Origin: Babylonia areolata
Lineage: Eukaryota > Mollusca > Gastropoda > Neogastropoda > Buccinidae
Direction: 5' to 3'
Assembly: GCF_041734735.1 (NCBI RefSeq)
Contig: NC_134884.1
Coordinates: forward strand, 31,929,958 to 31,993,957
DNA length: 64,000 nucleotides
Both the position numbers and the translations under genes were made by a program. Each line of letters opens with the position of its first letter. Positions within the stretch are counted from its first letter, which is position 1. The notes beneath the pieces were generated by a model, which saw nothing but the letters and a program-made list of their open reading frames with translations, was not told the origin of the DNA and did not search any database. This document shows, in pieces, positions 38,041 to 48,339 of the stretch.

Positions 38041-38461
38041 TCTTTGGTTTTCTATTTACATGTAGCTAATATGTTGTGTCTTTCATCCTTCCGAAGCAGA
38101 GTTATGTATGCCTGTATATATATGACTAGTCTGAAAGAGCTCTGATTTCTTCTAGCACAAGAGTCGGAGATATTCACTTTATTAATATCAGTATCAGTAG
38201 TAGAATTTTAGGAAGTACTGTGTGTATAGAGGTCTGAGTGGGGAGGTGTGGGATAAGAAGCAGGGAGGTAACTGGTAAGGGAGAACTTGATATCACTCAG
38301 AGAAATTATCATCATCAGTCTATATGTAATCAATTCAAAAGGAGAGAGAGACTATATAAATCAACAAATTATTCATAATACATTCTGTCACAGCCACTAG
38401 AACAATGAAGGGTATAATTTACAACTTATGTACTTACATGAACAAAACAATGTAAGCATGC

Positions 38462-38466
<5 letters not shown>

Positions 38467-38517
<51 letters not shown>
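38467..38517. repeat. Compound (CA)n(TA)n microsatellite
   Basis: About 31 bases of CA followed directly by about 20 bases of TA. Confidence 0.95.
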
Positions 38518-40079
38518 ATTTTGAGCAAAGCCATGGCATATCATTTCTGCATAGGTCACCTTTTCAACAACTTAACCTTTTGGGTGAATAATATACTGAA
38601 TTATGCACAAATATTTGCTATAGATTAGTAGTACCAGCAGATCTGTAGTGTTGAGAAAACCCCTTTTGACTGTTGGTGACAATAATGCTTGTCATTCAGC
38701 TATCAGTCTGGAACTAAATAGACTAACTTATCATGATGTGATGACACATGTATACATCATGGCAGGTTGATAAGCACCACTCTTTGTCAAACTTTTAATG
38801 AGGATTTGTTCATTTTAACTGATTACATGATTTGAAAAGAACATGAGTTATTCTTTCTGCACTTCAAGTCCATGCAACTTTCTCTTTCTCAGTTTCTGAC
38901 TTCGATCTTTGGCACCGCATTGAACCAAGAGATCTATCCAGTCAGCAGCCATGGAGTTAACTTTTAATATCGATGATGTTGAGGTTCATATTGATAATTG
39001 TAGCAATATGAAAACGAATTACGATGATGGTAACGACAGTGATTATTAAGAACTCATTGATAGAAGAAGTAAAACCTGACAAAACGTAAGTAAACGAAAC
39101 CCAAACTGCTTAGTCAGGCACCAGGACAGCCGGCCGCAGCTGCAGCAGACGTAATAATAAATATTCTTTTCGATTTACTCGGAAAAAGTTAATCAATCCA
39201 GCTATTACAATAAACTCCTGGACGTTACAAATTTCATCCTTGATAATTATACAACAAAAATAACACTTAGAATCTTAACTTTACCGATGCCAACGAATAA
39301 ATTCCTCCCTCAAAATATTTGCGCCCTCGACCTTGCGGAAGTTATAATTTTGTTTGCATCGCCAAAGTATCAGAGTTGTATCCCTTTGGATGGTTCACTT
39401 TTTTCTTCTTCTTTTTTTTTTTTTTTTTTTTTTAAGAACATGAAAATACAGTCCTTAGGGTCAACCCAAATGTGCAGTTTTGCTTTCCACACAGATTTCT
39501 CTGTTTGAAAAAAGGGCTGGCTCATTTGGGGGAGTACGTGTTGATAATTCGCACCGTCTTTTTTTGTCTGGTTGTTTTTTTTTTAATCTGCATCTGGATT
39601 CAGAGATCTGGAACGATACGTTCCAGGAACCTTTGCAGATTATCGTCGCAACGGGTGATGGGAGCGCATGGCTTTGATTTGTCTGTGAATCTTATCTATT
39701 TTTGTTTTAAGCTCAAATTGTCCTCATCTATATTTACCTAACTATATATAAGTTCACTTAACTAACTATATATACTACTATATATACTGCATGTGTGTTA
39801 AGCGAATTCTTCGTCAGAACCTCGCCATGAAAAACTCCCTGCCGACAAAGGGTTCTTCTACATTATGTGCGCAATGCGCATACGGCACTCGGGCCAAGAT
39901 CTCTAATTTGTTTCAGTTTCAAGGAAGTGTCAAAGCGTGCCGACTGATCTAGAGTATAAACTACGCCAGTATATCGCTGGTCATGCCTTGAGGCCTCTCT
40001 ACTTCCAGTGAAACGAAAGGAACAATTAACTTAAAATGTCTCTCTACTGAGATTGAGGACTGGCAGACTCAGTGAACTG

Positions 40080-40330
40080 ATGATCGCATCTTTGCAGACG
40101 AATCGGCGTCCTCAGTCGCAAGATGCACATGGCTTTGGCAACTCAGTCTGTATCAAAAGTGCCATGAAATAACCAAATGAAAACAACCCGGCCGAAAGCA
40201 CTGAACGAACACACGACCGGTGAACTGCGTGTGCATCCGCCCGCCGAAAATTCAGCCGGTGTTGAAATATAGGTCTTCCCGGCTGTGTTTAGCCGCCGGA
40301 TACCAGAACTGATTTTTTTTTTCTTCGGTT
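40080..40330 (-). promoter_or_regulatory. Possible CpG-rich promoter of the TMEM276-like gene
   Basis: Local CpG enrichment ('cccggccgaaag', 'cgcccgccg', 'agccgccgga') in an AT-rich setting, upstream of a gene whose first coding exon has a splice acceptor and therefore needs an upstream first exon. No TATA box or initiator was assigned. Weak. Confidence 0.25.
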
Positions 40331-41504
40331 TATGCTCACGTTTTGGTAGGCCCTACTTGAACTGAATGCACGCATTGGATCAGTCTACGTACGACTGAGT
40401 TTATATGCACTGTATAATTACATTTCATTGCCGACAGTAAAAGCCACGACTGAGTTCCATGTCTGGGATGTGTGAGCGTCAATCTCCATTATTTTTATCA
40501 TTGTTATTTTGCGTACTTTAAATCAGAACAGGCATTACTGGACACCACCGAAGTGACTAGGCAGCAGTGCAGGGTTTCCGAGGCTCTGGTGTGTGTCCTC
40601 CTGGCAATCTAACATTGCCGGCGATGTGACTGCGACTCGGACAGACGAACTGAACTGGCCTGGCTTGGTCGTATAAGTATGGGCGACTCTGAACTGAGGA
40701 GCGGCATGGGCGTAATACCACTGAAATAGTGCAGATCAGTGCCTGATGGGGCAGCACAAAAACTTATCAGTGATTATTATTATTATTATCAATATCATCA
40801 TTATTATGATTATTATATTATTACAGTACATAGTCCGCAGTGGATGTATACTGAACAATCATGGGAGAAAATGGGAAGTGCCAATTAAGTAGCATCACTG
40901 AGCTTGCTGTGTGAAGTTGTGTGCATTTTTTTATGTCATATTTTAGTTATAAAGCATCAGGTACGTGTTCACAGTCTGCTCAGTGGAAAAGACTGGATTG
41001 TTTCAACCCTCGATATTTCAAGGTCATAAGATTAAAGCCCGGAACCCCACCCCACCCCCTCAGTCTCTCTCTCTCTCTTATTGTTTTGCGCTTGTTATTT
41101 TGAAACTGCCTGGCTGACGCAGTAATCACAGGGCTTTTGAGTGGCCTCAGTTCCTGAATTAAGGTCAGGGATACAGAAGGGATCATATTTGTCGGAATAT
41201 TTAGTCTTATCACAGGGACAAGCAGAGCTTCACGTGCATCAAGACCAGTTTTGACGTCTGCATACAATATACTGGTCCCGGGAGCACAAGGACAACAGTT
41301 TCTTGCAAACTTTCGAAGCAGTTTGACATGGTCTGTGCTGATGGGTGTGGAATATCATAACGTATAACACTGGCTGAATTGCTTTGACTGCTTTCAACTT
41401 TATTCAAGGTCACGAGGTCAATAAACCTTGTTTTTAAAACACTCATTGCTTTCAAAACCACAGTGCTTGACTGACAGCAATCAAACGGAAAATTGCATAG
41501 ACAT

Positions 41505-41950
41505 GACGGATACGATAGCTGAAGGGTTAGTGCGTTTGACTTTTATAAGCCTGTGAGATGATCGCAGTTTGAATCCTGGCGCCTGCATAGTGGATTAATA
41601 TCGTACTACGTGTCTAACCCACCAAAGCTGGTATTCAATTATGAGGTGGCCGAATGATTGGGGTTCTGGTTTCTCGCCCGAGTTTCCCGAGTTTGGGAAA
41701 GGATTCGGCGCACCTTGAGGGTTAAGGGTATTTTCAGGTCAACATAATTATGTTATGTGTAGACCCGATAGTGCCTGAACCCCCTTCGTGTGTATATGCA
41801 TGCTGAATATCAAATATGCACTTTAAGATCCTGTAATCCATGTCAGGGTGGGTTTTGAAAACAAGAACATACCCAGCATACATCTCCCACTGGCACCCAA
41901 CCTCGAAAACTGAGTATGGCTGCCCAAATGGTGGGGTAAAATATAAATAA
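41505..41950 (+). mobile_element. tRNA-derived SINE (family B), diverged copy with two tRNA-like segments
   Basis: The head at 41510-41580 has an A box (TAGCTGAAGGG) and a B box (GTTTGAATCC). A second tRNA-like segment follows at 41645-41720 ('ggtggccgaatgattgggg'). The body shares 'cctgaacccccttcgtgtgtatatgca', split across 41772-41799, plus 'gatcctgtaatccatgtca' and 'gagtatggctgcc' with the well-preserved copy at 45691-46049. Confidence 0.75.
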
Positions 41951-41976
41951 ATTTAATAGTTAACACGTAAAAGGTT

Positions 41977-41978
<2 letters not shown>

Positions 41979-42069
<91 letters not shown>
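41979..42069. repeat. Long (GT)n microsatellite
   Basis: 91 bases of uninterrupted GT, the longest perfect dinucleotide tract in the window along with 63882-63962. It follows the SINE body directly, so it may have grown from the SINE's terminal 'acgtgtgtg'. Confidence 0.97.
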
Positions 42070-42070
<1 letters not shown>

Positions 42071-42099
42071 CTGACTGGAACCTGACTGAATGGCTTAGG

Positions 42100-42485
42100 A
42101 AACTGAAACTAATGACAAGCGCCCAAAGGCACTGCTCTCAGTCGGCCAGTTCTTCCCGGGCAGGCAGCCTGTTGTGCAAATGATTCTGTGTTTGTAAATC
42201 ACTTTGAGCCGAGTCCCTGACCAAGAATGGTCGCTATGTAAGAACAGTAATCCATGTCAACGTTCGGTGGGTTAGGGAAGCAAGAACAAACCCAGCATAC
42301 CCCACCCCACCCATCCCCGTAAACCGAGTATGGCTGCCTATATGGCGGGGAGTAAAATATAAACAGTCTAATGATAATAATAAACTACCCAGGCAAGCAG
42401 ATTGTTGTGAAAATGACTTCGTGTTTGTAAAGCGCGTAGAACTTGGTCTGTGACCGGGGATAGACGCTATATAGAAGAACCTGCA
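42100..42485 (+). mobile_element. Family B SINE pieces with duplicated 3' tail
   Basis: 42240-42362 repeats the family body ('gtaatccatgtcaacgttcgg ... gagtatggctgcctatatgg', in parts). It is flanked by two versions of the same 3' tail, 42165-42244 and 42400-42478 ('gtttgtaaa.c.c.t.ga.c..ggtc', ending '...cgctat.ta.gaa'). The tail is probably shared with a partner LINE, which is inference. Confidence 0.65.
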
Positions 42486-43811
42486 TCAATCTACAACACC
42501 AGTCATCTATGAGAAGCACGGAGTTCTGTGCTGGAATTCTATCCTCCCATGAGATGCCCATGATCTCAACACAAGCATCGGAGTGGATCAGTCCAACACC
42601 GCAACAGCGGCATGCACAAAATCAAACGGGCATATCATTGACCCTGTGATCCTGCAGCGAGGCGGGGATACAATGGAAACATAAACACGCATGCATGCAT
42701 CCACTTCCGATAATGGCTGTCAGATTCCCTCTATGGCAGAACAAAAACAGCAAAAAAGAAAAAAAGAAAAGAAAAAAAAGGAAAACCCCAGCAAGTGCTG
42801 TTTCATTGATTGATGTGGTATCTAAAAGCTGAAACCAGCTACAAAGCCCGGCATCAAAAAGCTGCCAAATAGAAAATCGGCCTTTCAGCTGGACGCAATT
42901 CAATGATTCAGTTCGGTGGTTTTAATCTGACGTCTAATCGTCGTTTATGTCATGATGCTGAACTTGACGACAACTCACATTCTCCCTGTCTGAACTCAGA
43001 GAATTTTTCTTTCAGTAGTCTTTATCCTTTTATGTTTTTTGTTCGTTGTGTGTGTGTGTGTGTGTGTGATTAATCTGGGGATGATAAATTATGCGTTGTG
43101 CGTGTTTCAGTGTTTAAGCTGGGGATGATAAATACAGCGGAAGGAGCTAAAATTAATGGCTAAGACGGTGGGTGATATGTCAAGTACTGTGTTTTAGTGC
43201 AGTTTTTTTTTCTTCGTGTGTGACATATTTTTGTGTTAACGCCTGGTTAAGATGATATCATCTCATGTGCTGTTTTTTGCCGGTTTTTTGTTCTTCTTCA
43301 GATGTTACATATTTTTGATTTAACGCTGGTTTTTTGTGTGTTTGTTTGGTGTTGTTGTTATTTTTTTTATTTAGTCGGGTCGTCAGTGATATGGCACGAC
43401 CTTGTTTGGTCAGCTGAACTACAGGCAATGTCAAATCTTTCTCTCCATCCCATGCATCCGAGTATATATGTATATTATAATTTTCCGGAAGAAGTAATTC
43501 ACAACAATCTACAAACTTCTGTCTGAAAAATAAAAGCTGCAACATTATAAAGCCTTGTTGATATCGGACAATCTAACAAAATGATATTGATTGATAATTT
43601 CCTTTCAGGAGCATGTAACACCAGAAGCATATTTGGTGTTCAATTCATCTTGGGTCTTCCCTCTTTCGCAGTCCGACCTGCAGGTGACCAATTCACGCTT
43701 CGGTGTGCAATGCTTGTTGCGGGAAGCCTCAATTCGTGTCCAAGCTAGCGGATACGCCGTTTGCAGATGATGGCTAACAGGAGAAGCCCGGATGGGACCT
43801 CTCAATTACCT
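42486..43811. other. Intergenic, no gene seen
   Basis: Unremarkable mixed sequence, with an A-rich run at 42745-42785, a short GT run at 43048-43068, and a repeated phrase 'ggggatgataaat' at 43078 and 43123. Confidence 0.6.
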
Positions 43812-44043
43812 TTAACTCACTCAGTACGGTCAGTCCTCTCTTCTCCTCTACACGGACCCCTCGGATGTCCAGTGGGTGTCTCAATGACCCAACCTTTAGC
43901 TTCCGTCGTCAGAATTGTGGTATTCTTTGTCAACATTCACCTCTTCAGTACAAGAGCCTTCCGCTTGCAATATTTTGATGGTGGTAATTGGGGTGAAACG
44001 CTGTTAACGTCGTCTCTTTCGCCGTTCGTATGGAGAGAGTTAA
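43812..44043. mobile_element. 232-bp TTAA-flanked miniature element, copy 1
   Basis: Bounded by TTAA on both sides, with imperfect inverted ends (TTAACTCACTCAGTACGG / CCGTTCGTATGGAGAGAGTTAA, the second split here as its own end). It matches 46713-46944 over its entire length with the same borders. It has no coding capacity. The TTAA target is typical of piggyBac-type transposition, so a non-autonomous piggyBac-like MITE is inferred. Confidence 0.8.
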
Positions 44044-44350
44044 ATTTGAAATAAAAAGCTGTTTGATGCCAAGGATCTTGTAGTAGGCATTTTGGTGTCA
44101 AAGGCATCCTTTTTTTTCTTATGTATAGTCTCTAGATGCACAGATGATAATAATCATGATGATAATAATAATAATAACGGATAGGTAAACCCGTTGAGCG
44201 CTTCCGTCCCTAAGAAGAAATTCAAAGCGCTTTACAACTGAATAAACATTATGCACATATGCACTCATGACATTACTTACAGAAAGGCAAAAAAAAAGAT
44301 TGACCACACAAAGCATAAAACATATTCAAATACTACGTAATCCATTATTT

Positions 44351-44354
<4 letters not shown>

Positions 44355-44433
<79 letters not shown>
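44355..44433. repeat. Compound (CA)n(GA)n microsatellite
   Basis: About 42 bases of CA followed directly by about 37 bases of GA. Confidence 0.95.
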
Positions 44434-44435
<2 letters not shown>

Positions 44436-44607
44436 ATTCTCCTCCAAAGAACATATATTATTTTACAAAAATACAACAGCGTCACTGATGAATGTCACTG
44501 ACATAAAAAAAAAAGAAAGAAAAAAAGAAAGGAAAAAAAATCCACGGAACACTGTCCTCTGAATAGAAAGTAATGTAGCTACTATTAACCAGCGTACGTT
44601 ATATTTC

Positions 44608-44653
<46 letters not shown>

Positions 44654-45307
44654 ATATATATATATATTCCGCCTTTAGAAGTAGCAATGCTTGTATCGCA
44701 TGCTTCTTTCTTCACGTCTCCAACTCGATCTACAGTTGCAGGTCAACACACCGGCCAAAGTCTACGTCAAACGAACGACATTTCATGACGTTTTTTTTCG
44801 ACAGACACTAGGCTCCGTCTGCGTTACTATTTAACAATAAAGAAATATCACAGTAAATTACTTTCAAACAATAATACAAGCAAATATATATATACTGTAC
44901 ACACTTTGTAATACATCATGACATACCCTCTTTCACTGAGTGCTAAGTCAAAGAAAAAATAGTTACTGAGTTATGAGCGCATTAGTCAACACATTAATTT
45001 GTTGTGATAAAAAGGAATACAAATACAAATACAAATAATGAAACCGATACAATTGAGAATCAGCCATAACACAGTAAATCGTATTGCTTTAGCGATACGG
45101 GACAGACTATAGTCCCTTTGCGCTTTGTATTGTATTACATCGTATCGGCGTATTGCATTGTATCATCACCATTATTATTATGAGCATTTACGCCTAATCT
45201 TGAAAATAAACACTAGGCGTTAACAAATATAACATATACATAAATATCAAAAAGGAAAAATAGAACACAAGATGCCCCAAACATTATTAAAAACTATTCA
45301 CCCACCT

Positions 45308-45345
<38 letters not shown>

Positions 45346-45479
45346 ACACACACAAACACACCCACCATAATACTGACCCACAAGCACACGCGCACGCACA
45401 CACACGCACGCCACAGCAGACAATCATAAATAGCACACAATCAAAAATACAACCAACAAATTCTGAAACTATCAAAACT
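44434..45479. other. Intergenic, microsatellite-rich
   Basis: Contains GT at 44611-44644, TA at 44653-44668, CA at 45310-45343 followed by a degenerate CACG region to 45415, and a degenerate 'attgtatt' repeat at 45127-45165. No gene seen. Confidence 0.6.
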
Positions 45480-46160
45480 CACTCACTCAGTAACAGACAT
45501 TTCAGTTCACTGGTTCTGGAAAGGGATGAGCTGTTGAGAATTATTCAAGAAGGGAAAAGGTGGGTCTTCAGACTGGATTTGAAAGATTGCATCGAAGATG
45601 AGTGACGGAGAGGCTGAGGAAGTTGATTCCAAAGAATGGGGGCTGTGTGTGAAAAACTGCATTGGCCATACGTTTTGGTTCGAGCAGGGACGGGCGCAAT
45701 AGCCGAGTGGTTAAAGCGTTGGACTGTCAATCTGAGGGTCCCAGGTTCGAATCACGGTGACGGCACCTGGTGGGTAAAGGGTGGAGATTTTTACTATCTC
45801 CCAGGTCAACATATGTGCATACCTGCTAGTGCCTGAACCCCCTTCGTGTGTATATGCAAGCAGAAGATCCAATACGCACGTTAAAGATCCTGTAATCCAT
45901 GTCAGCGTTTGGTGGGTTATGGAAACACTGAGAACATACACAGCATGCACACCCCCGAAAACGGAGTATGGCTGCCTACATGGCGGGGTAAAAACGGTCA
46001 TACACGTAAAAGCCCACTCGTGTGTATACGAGTGAACGCAGAAGAAGAAGGTTCGAGCAGGGGGGATCCTAAGCACGCAGGTGTCAGAAGAAGAGAGGAG
46101 CTGGCGTGAGGGTGAAGGTGAATGAGGTCAGAAAGATACTTCAAGTTGATATGTCAGTGG
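45480..46160 (-). mobile_element. LINE 3'-end remnant, minus strand, split by a SINE
   Basis: The minus strand reads 'SSSDTCVLRIPPARTKTYGQ' then 'CSFSHTAPILWNQLPQPLRH' and 'SFKSSLKTHLF', the usual C-terminal end of CR1/L2/RTE-X-like LINEs. The reading is interrupted between 'IPPART' and 'KTYGQ' by the SINE at 45691-46049. Only the last 70 or so residues are present (5' truncated). Confidence 0.8.
45691..46049 (+). mobile_element. tRNA-derived SINE (family B), complete, with 13-bp target duplication
   Basis: The tRNA-like head has an A box (TAGCCGAGTGG, near 45701) and a B box (GGTTCGAATCA, near 45742). The body holds the 'gatcctgtaatccatgtcag' and 'gagtatggctgcctacatgg' modules. The tail ends in GAAGAAGAAG. 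It is flanked by GGTTCGAGCAGGG at 45678-45690 and again at 46050-46062, a perfect 13-base target-site duplication. Not a functional tRNA gene: the acceptor stem is not paired. Inserted into a LINE remnant. Confidence 0.88.
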
Positions 46161-46249
46161 ACCAGAAGCCTCAATGGACTTTGTAATTTTTTTTTTTATT
46201 TTTTTTTTTTACTCGTATCTGTATTATATCAGATTTACTTTTTGTAACA

Positions 46250-46600
46250 ACATACTTTTTGTGTGAAATTCGGGCTGTGCTCAGGCTCCTCGAAGAGAGC
46301 GCATAGGCCACTGAAGTGCCACTTTTTTTTTATTTTTTTTTTTTTTCAATTTCTTCTGTCTGCACTGATATATGTTTCACTATCAAAACGAATTTTCTGC
46401 CGACGTACTTTTGCCAGAGACAACCCTTTTGTTGCCACGAGTTCTATTACTGACGGGCATACTGCACACGGGGGGACCTCGGTTGATTGTCGGTCTCATC
46501 CAAATGACAAGTGACAGTACTGACCGGCGTCCAGACCACTCCTGCCGGACTCGGTCCAGTGGAGGGGGCGAGTAAGAATCCTCTGTGTCGGTCGGTATAC
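46250..46600 (-). mobile_element. SINE (family A), second copy, head missing
   Basis: Shares the modules 'gtgaaattcgggctg' (46263) and 'gccagagacaaccctt...gcatactgcacac...acctcggtt' (46417-46485) with the copy at 3390-3815, in the same order with a T-rich stretch between them. The tRNA-like head is not recognisable past 46600. Confidence 0.6.
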
Positions 46601-46712
46601 AATTATGTAGGAACAGAACCCCTGGTGGACACTGACTCGCTTCCTCAGTGGTAGGGCGCATTCATTGAGTTACTACTTGGCCACCTCTTCCCATGTCAGT
46701 GGCAAGTCACGA

Positions 46713-46944
46713 TTAACTCACTCAGTACGGCCAGTCCTCTCTTCTACTCTACACAGACCCTTCAGATGTCCAGTGGGTGTCTGAATGACCCAACCTTTAG
46801 CTTCCGTCGTCAGAATTGTGGTATTCTTTGTCAACATTCACCTCTTCAGTATAAGAGCCTTCCGCTTGCAATATTTTGATGATGGTAATTGGCGTGAAAC
46901 GCTGGTAACGTCGTCTCTTTCGCCGTTCTTATGGAGAGAGTTAA
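46713..46944. mobile_element. 232-bp TTAA-flanked miniature element, copy 2
   Basis: Same length, borders and orientation as 43812-44043. I count on the order of 15 differences, so the two insertions descend from a recent common source. Confidence 0.8.
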
Positions 46945-47470
46945 ACCGCAGCAGAGACTGAGGCTGGGGTGAGGGAAAAAATGCTGCTCAATCTGTTTGT
47001 CTGGCTTCTCTCCTCCGTCTTCTCCCTCCTCTTCAGTATTTATTTATTCATCATTTATCATTATTACTATTATTATCTTCTTTCTTAATTTAATTTTTTT
47101 TAAACATTTTTACTGCCCCCTGCTGCACGACGTATAATATCAGATTTTACTCTTCCACCCGTTTCCCGGCATCATGTACCCACTTAACGCACACAGTCTC
47201 AGTGTGTCGTCAGGAGTCACAGTCCTCAGCCGATGCGTCTTATTACTGGCACCTGTACATCCGTCGTCTGTGACACCCCGCAGCACGCAAACCCGGCATC
47301 CACCCGCACCAAGCAGGCTACTGATAATTTTATGTTCACATCCACCACCCGTCTGCCCAAGAGCCCAGCCTTGAACGTCAACTTGACCTCGTAAGCCAAT
47401 AGGGGCTTAAAGTCAACTCTCCGCCATATTCTTCCTCCGTTCCACACCGTGATAAAAAAAAAGAAAAGAA

Positions 47471-47502
<32 letters not shown>

Positions 47503-48339
47503 GGGGGGGGGATCCAGACTGTACGTGATACCGGGGTAAAGCAATGGCATCAGCATGGTCGGGCCATCTTCTATCATTACGATGGAACAGCATGTTTTGT
47601 TGGACAAAAATGAAAGCGTGACACGATCTCTGAGATCTTGGTCATGTCAGATGAACAACAACAACAAACAAACAAAAACAAACAAACAAACAAACAAACA
47701 AACAAAAAAACAACAAAAAAAGAAAAGAAAAAAAGCAACAACCCCGAAACAAACAAAACAAACAACTGTCACTATTCTTATTCATGTTGCTTATAGTCTA
47801 GCCGACCGCACAGGGCCGTATCAGAACTGTCAAACCATACAAATGCTCAACTTGACCGCGTCAACACAAAACAGTCACATCTACACAAAAAACCAAAAAA
47901 ACAAACAAAAAAACGAAACAAAACAAACAAACAAACAACAACAACAACAACAAAAAAACCCACTAAGACAAACCCAGAAAACACAGTTCCTGACAAAGTA
48001 TCACAACCATTTCGCTCCTTATGGCAAATAAGACTAGGCCATGCTGAGGACGCCAGCCCTCCCGCTTAATTTATCCCAGATTACAAAAAATCGTATAAAA
48101 GAAAAAAAATCAATACTTCAAAGCCAAACAAAAAATACATAAAAAGGCCATATAGGCAAATAACACTAGAGATAATCATCGTTTGAAGGGTAAAAATGAA
48201 TAGAAAAATGTAATAAGTGCTGAGATAGGACTGATCGGTCGGGAAGAGGGGTTGAGGGCTCGGCGCTTGGGATAGAACAGGAGTGGAATGATCATATAAA
48301 AAATTATCACCATGCACTTTATTGCTTTATGTGCACGCA
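46945..48339. other. Intergenic, homopolymer and CAAA-rich
   Basis: Contains an A tract joined to a G tract (47466-47511), (CAAA)n runs at 47665-47710 and 47880-47960, and a GC-richer block at 47200-47450. That block is open for 73 codons on the minus strand (47447-47226) and carries promoter-like motifs; I do not recognise the peptide. Confidence 0.5.
47466..47511. repeat. Poly(A)-poly(G) tract
   Basis: About 28 A abut about 16 G, a combination prone to sequencing and assembly error. Confidence 0.9.

Larger units (their letters stand above)
38041..41500. other. Intergenic or 5' region of the TMEM276-like gene
   Basis: No recognised gene. Contains CA then TA repeats (38467-38517), a T run at 39412-39434, short TA-rich repeats at 39740-39790, a CpG-richer stretch at 39830-40330, a 'tatta' run at 40770-40822, and a CT run at 41062-41078. 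An AG/GT-bounded segment at 38893-39085 is described in the findings. Confidence 0.5.

Noticed and set aside
40557-40757. 66-codon minus-strand open frame in a CpG-richer stretch
   Set aside because: No recognisable domain, no splice signals at its ends, and length within chance for this composition.
43605-43805. 66-codon minus-strand open frame
   Set aside because: No recognised family, and it ends at the border of the TTAA element. Chance frame.
45691-45766. tRNA gene (A and B boxes, cloverleaf-like start)
   Set aside because: The acceptor stem does not pair, and the segment continues into a SINE body with a 13-bp target duplication around the whole unit.
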